Below, piece by piece: positions 5,405-6,639 of a stretch of 6,639 nt of DNA. Positions within the stretch are counted from its first letter, which is position 1. The number at the start of each line of letters is the position of its first letter. Where the stretch lies: contig DNNJ01000295.1 of assembly GCA_003487955.1 (NCBI GenBank), positions 1 through 6,639 of the forward strand, in the 5' to 3' direction. Under the pieces are notes generated by a model. That model saw nothing but the letters and a program-made list of their open reading frames with translations, did no database searches and was not told where the DNA came from. The position numbers and the translations under genes are program-made. The stretch is from Clostridiales bacterium (GTDB lineage: Bacteria > Bacillota > Clostridia > Tissierellales > Sedimentibacteraceae).

Positions 5405-6639
5405 ATGGGTGAGAATAAAAATATACCCCAGATTCGGTTTAATGGATTTGATGAATCTTGGGAAGTTAAGAAATTAGGAGAAATAGGGTTTACATATTCT
5501 GGATTGTTTGGAAAATCAAAAATTGATTTCGGCCACGGTGAAGGGAAATACATAACTTACATGAATATTTTCTCTAATCCAATTACGAACGTAGATATTA
5601 CTGCTCCTATTGAGATTGATATCAATCAAAATGAAGTTGAATTTGGTGATGTATTTTTTACCACTTCATCTGAGACACCAGAAGAAGTTGGTATGACCTC
5701 AGTTTGGCTTGGTTCTGGTAAAAACACGTATTTAAATAGTTTTTGTTTTGGCTATAGACTTACAGAAGAATTAGATAGTTATTTTATCGCATATTTACTT
5801 CGTTCTTTCAATATAAGAAAAAAAATTACTTACCTAGCTCAAGGAATTTCTCGCTATAACATTTCTAAAAATAAAGTAATGCAAATCTGCATTTCGAGGC
5901 CAAAAATAAGTGAGCAATACCACATAGGATCTTATTTCCAAAACCTCGATAAGCTAATAACTCTTCAACAACAAAAACACGATAAGCTGGTAACACTTAA
6001 GAAAGCAATGCTTGACAAAATGTTCCCCAAAGAGGGAGCTGATGTTCCTGAAATTCGTTTCAAGGGATTTAAAGATAAATGGGAAAAAAGAAAACTTAAG
6101 GAAATTTCTATCAAGGTCACTGAAAAAAATACTCCTATAAGATATTGCGAAACTTTTACTAATTCAGCAGAATATGGCATAATCTCCCAAAGAGACTATT
6201 TTGACAATGATATTTCAAATTCAGATAATATTGATAGGTATTATGTTGTTAAAAATGATGACTTTGTGTATAATCCTCGTATTTCTTCATTTGCTCCAGT
6301 CGGTCCTATTAATCGAAACAGACTAGGTAGGAATGGAATAATGTCTCCACTTTACACAGTATTTAGAACTCAGGATGTAGATGTTACTTTCTTAGAACAT
6401 TTTTTTAAAACTGATTGTTGGCATACTTTTATGAGACTAAACGGAGATACTGGCGCAAGATCAGATAGGTTTTCTATAAAAGATTTTCTTTTTGTAGAGA
6501 TGCCGATACCATTCCCAAAAATTGAAGAACAATCCCAAATCGGCTCTTATTTCCAAAATCTTGATAAACTAATATCACTACACCAGCAAGAGATACAAAA
6601 ACTCAAAAACATAAAAAAAGCCTGTCTGGAAAAGATGTT
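5405..6639 (+). CDS. hsdS: type I restriction-modification system specificity subunit HsdS (3' end cut by the window)
   Basis: HsdS recognises a split DNA site and holds the two HsdM subunits. The 411 codons present show the classic two-half layout. Each half opens with a similar segment (IPQIRFNGF...WEVKKLGEI at residues 7-27; VPEIRFKGF...WEKRKLKEI at 214-234), followed by a target recognition domain (about 28-165 and 235-370). Each then closes with a helical conserved region containing IGSYFQNLDKLI (174-185 and 379-390). TRD1 reads one half-site and TRD2 the other; the helices set the spacing between them. The frame is open throughout with no internal stop. The last codons, KKACLEKM, correspond to KKAMLDKMFP (residues about 200-209) in the first half, so only a few residues are probably missing. 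The ATG at 5405 lies one base after the hsdM stop. An in-frame ATG at 5393 is an alternative: it has AAGG nine bases upstream, would overlap hsdM by 11 bases and would add MQSK. The gene is AT-richer than hsdM (16 of 60 G or C at 6181-6240, 28 of 60 at 3361-3420), common for exchangeable recognition domains. Confidence 0.96.
   Translation, partial: MGENKNIPQIRFNGFDESWEVKKLGEIGFTYSGLFGKSKIDFGHGEGKYITYMNIFSNPITNVDITAPIEIDINQNEVEFGDVFFTTSSETPEEVGMTSVWLGSGKNTYLNSFCFGYRLTEELDSYFIAYLLRSFNIRKKITYLAQGISRYNISKNKVMQICISRPKISEQYHIGSYFQNLDKLITLQQQKHDKLVTLKKAMLDKMFPKEGADVPEIRFKGFKDKWEKRKLKEISIKVTEKNTPIRYCETFTNSAEYGIISQRDYFDNDISNSDNIDRYYVVKNDDFVYNPRISSFAPVGPINRNRLGRNGIMSPLYTVFRTQDVDVTFLEHFFKTDCWHTFMRLNGDTGARSDRFSIKDFLFVEMPIPFPKIEEQSQIGSYFQNLDKLISLHQQEIQKLKNIKKACLEKM
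5924..5974 (+). repeat. first copy of the HsdS conserved-region repeat
   Basis: It encodes IGSYFQNLDKLITLQQQ at the end of the first half of HsdS. It matches the copy at 6539-6589 in 14 of 17 or more residues and shares an uninterrupted 14-base run (TCTTATTTCCAAAA). It is part of the helical spacer that separates the two recognition domains. Confidence 0.75.
6539..6589 (+). repeat. second copy of the HsdS conserved-region repeat
   Basis: It encodes IGSYFQNLDKLISLHQQ at the end of the second half of HsdS, in direct orientation to the copy at 5924-5974 and 615 bases downstream. In the folded protein the two helices are expected to pack antiparallel, giving the pseudo-symmetry that lets HsdS bind two HsdM subunits. 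Confidence 0.75.

Noticed and set aside
5965..6180. A 71-codon open frame on the minus strand with a hydrophobic look
   Set aside because: It is the reverse of the hsdS conserved helix and the start of the second recognition domain, whose frame is intact and clearly real.

Overview
The window looks like part of a defence island from a member of the Bacteroidota. The evidence is an AT-rich genome, start codons mostly without a Shine-Dalgarno sequence, and two upstream regions that fit the Bacteroidota promoter pattern (TTTG, about 20 bases, TAnnTTTG). One of these matches perfectly, before the first gene, and one matches 7 of 8 at the -7 box, before hsdM. The genus cannot be named from this sequence.

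Layout, all on the + strand: (1) positions 1-411 are mostly non-coding. They may hold the tail of an unrecognised gene ending at 181, then a promoter (188-218) and a long leader. (2) 412-1461 encodes a complete DUF1016/YhcG-type PD-(D/E)XK nuclease-like protein. (3) 1462-1768 is non-coding and rich in inverted repeats. (4) 1769-2596 encodes an unrecognised 275-residue protein whose C-terminal half carries a HEPN-type RNDIAH motif. (5) 2597-2820 is non-coding and holds the likely hsdM promoter, with an inverted repeat in its spacer. (6) 2821-5403 is hsdM, the modification subunit of a type I restriction-modification system, in a long (860-residue) form. (7) From about 5405 to the window edge is hsdS, the specificity subunit, lacking only its last few codons.

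HsdM and HsdS together would form the sequence-specific N6-adenine methyltransferase of a type I system. The restriction subunit HsdR is not in the window and would be expected downstream of hsdS or upstream of position 1. The YhcG-like nuclease and the HEPN protein are plausible accessory or independent defence genes. The HEPN protein is the least explained and most interesting part of the window. No RNA genes, CRISPR arrays, insertion sequences or integrases were seen.
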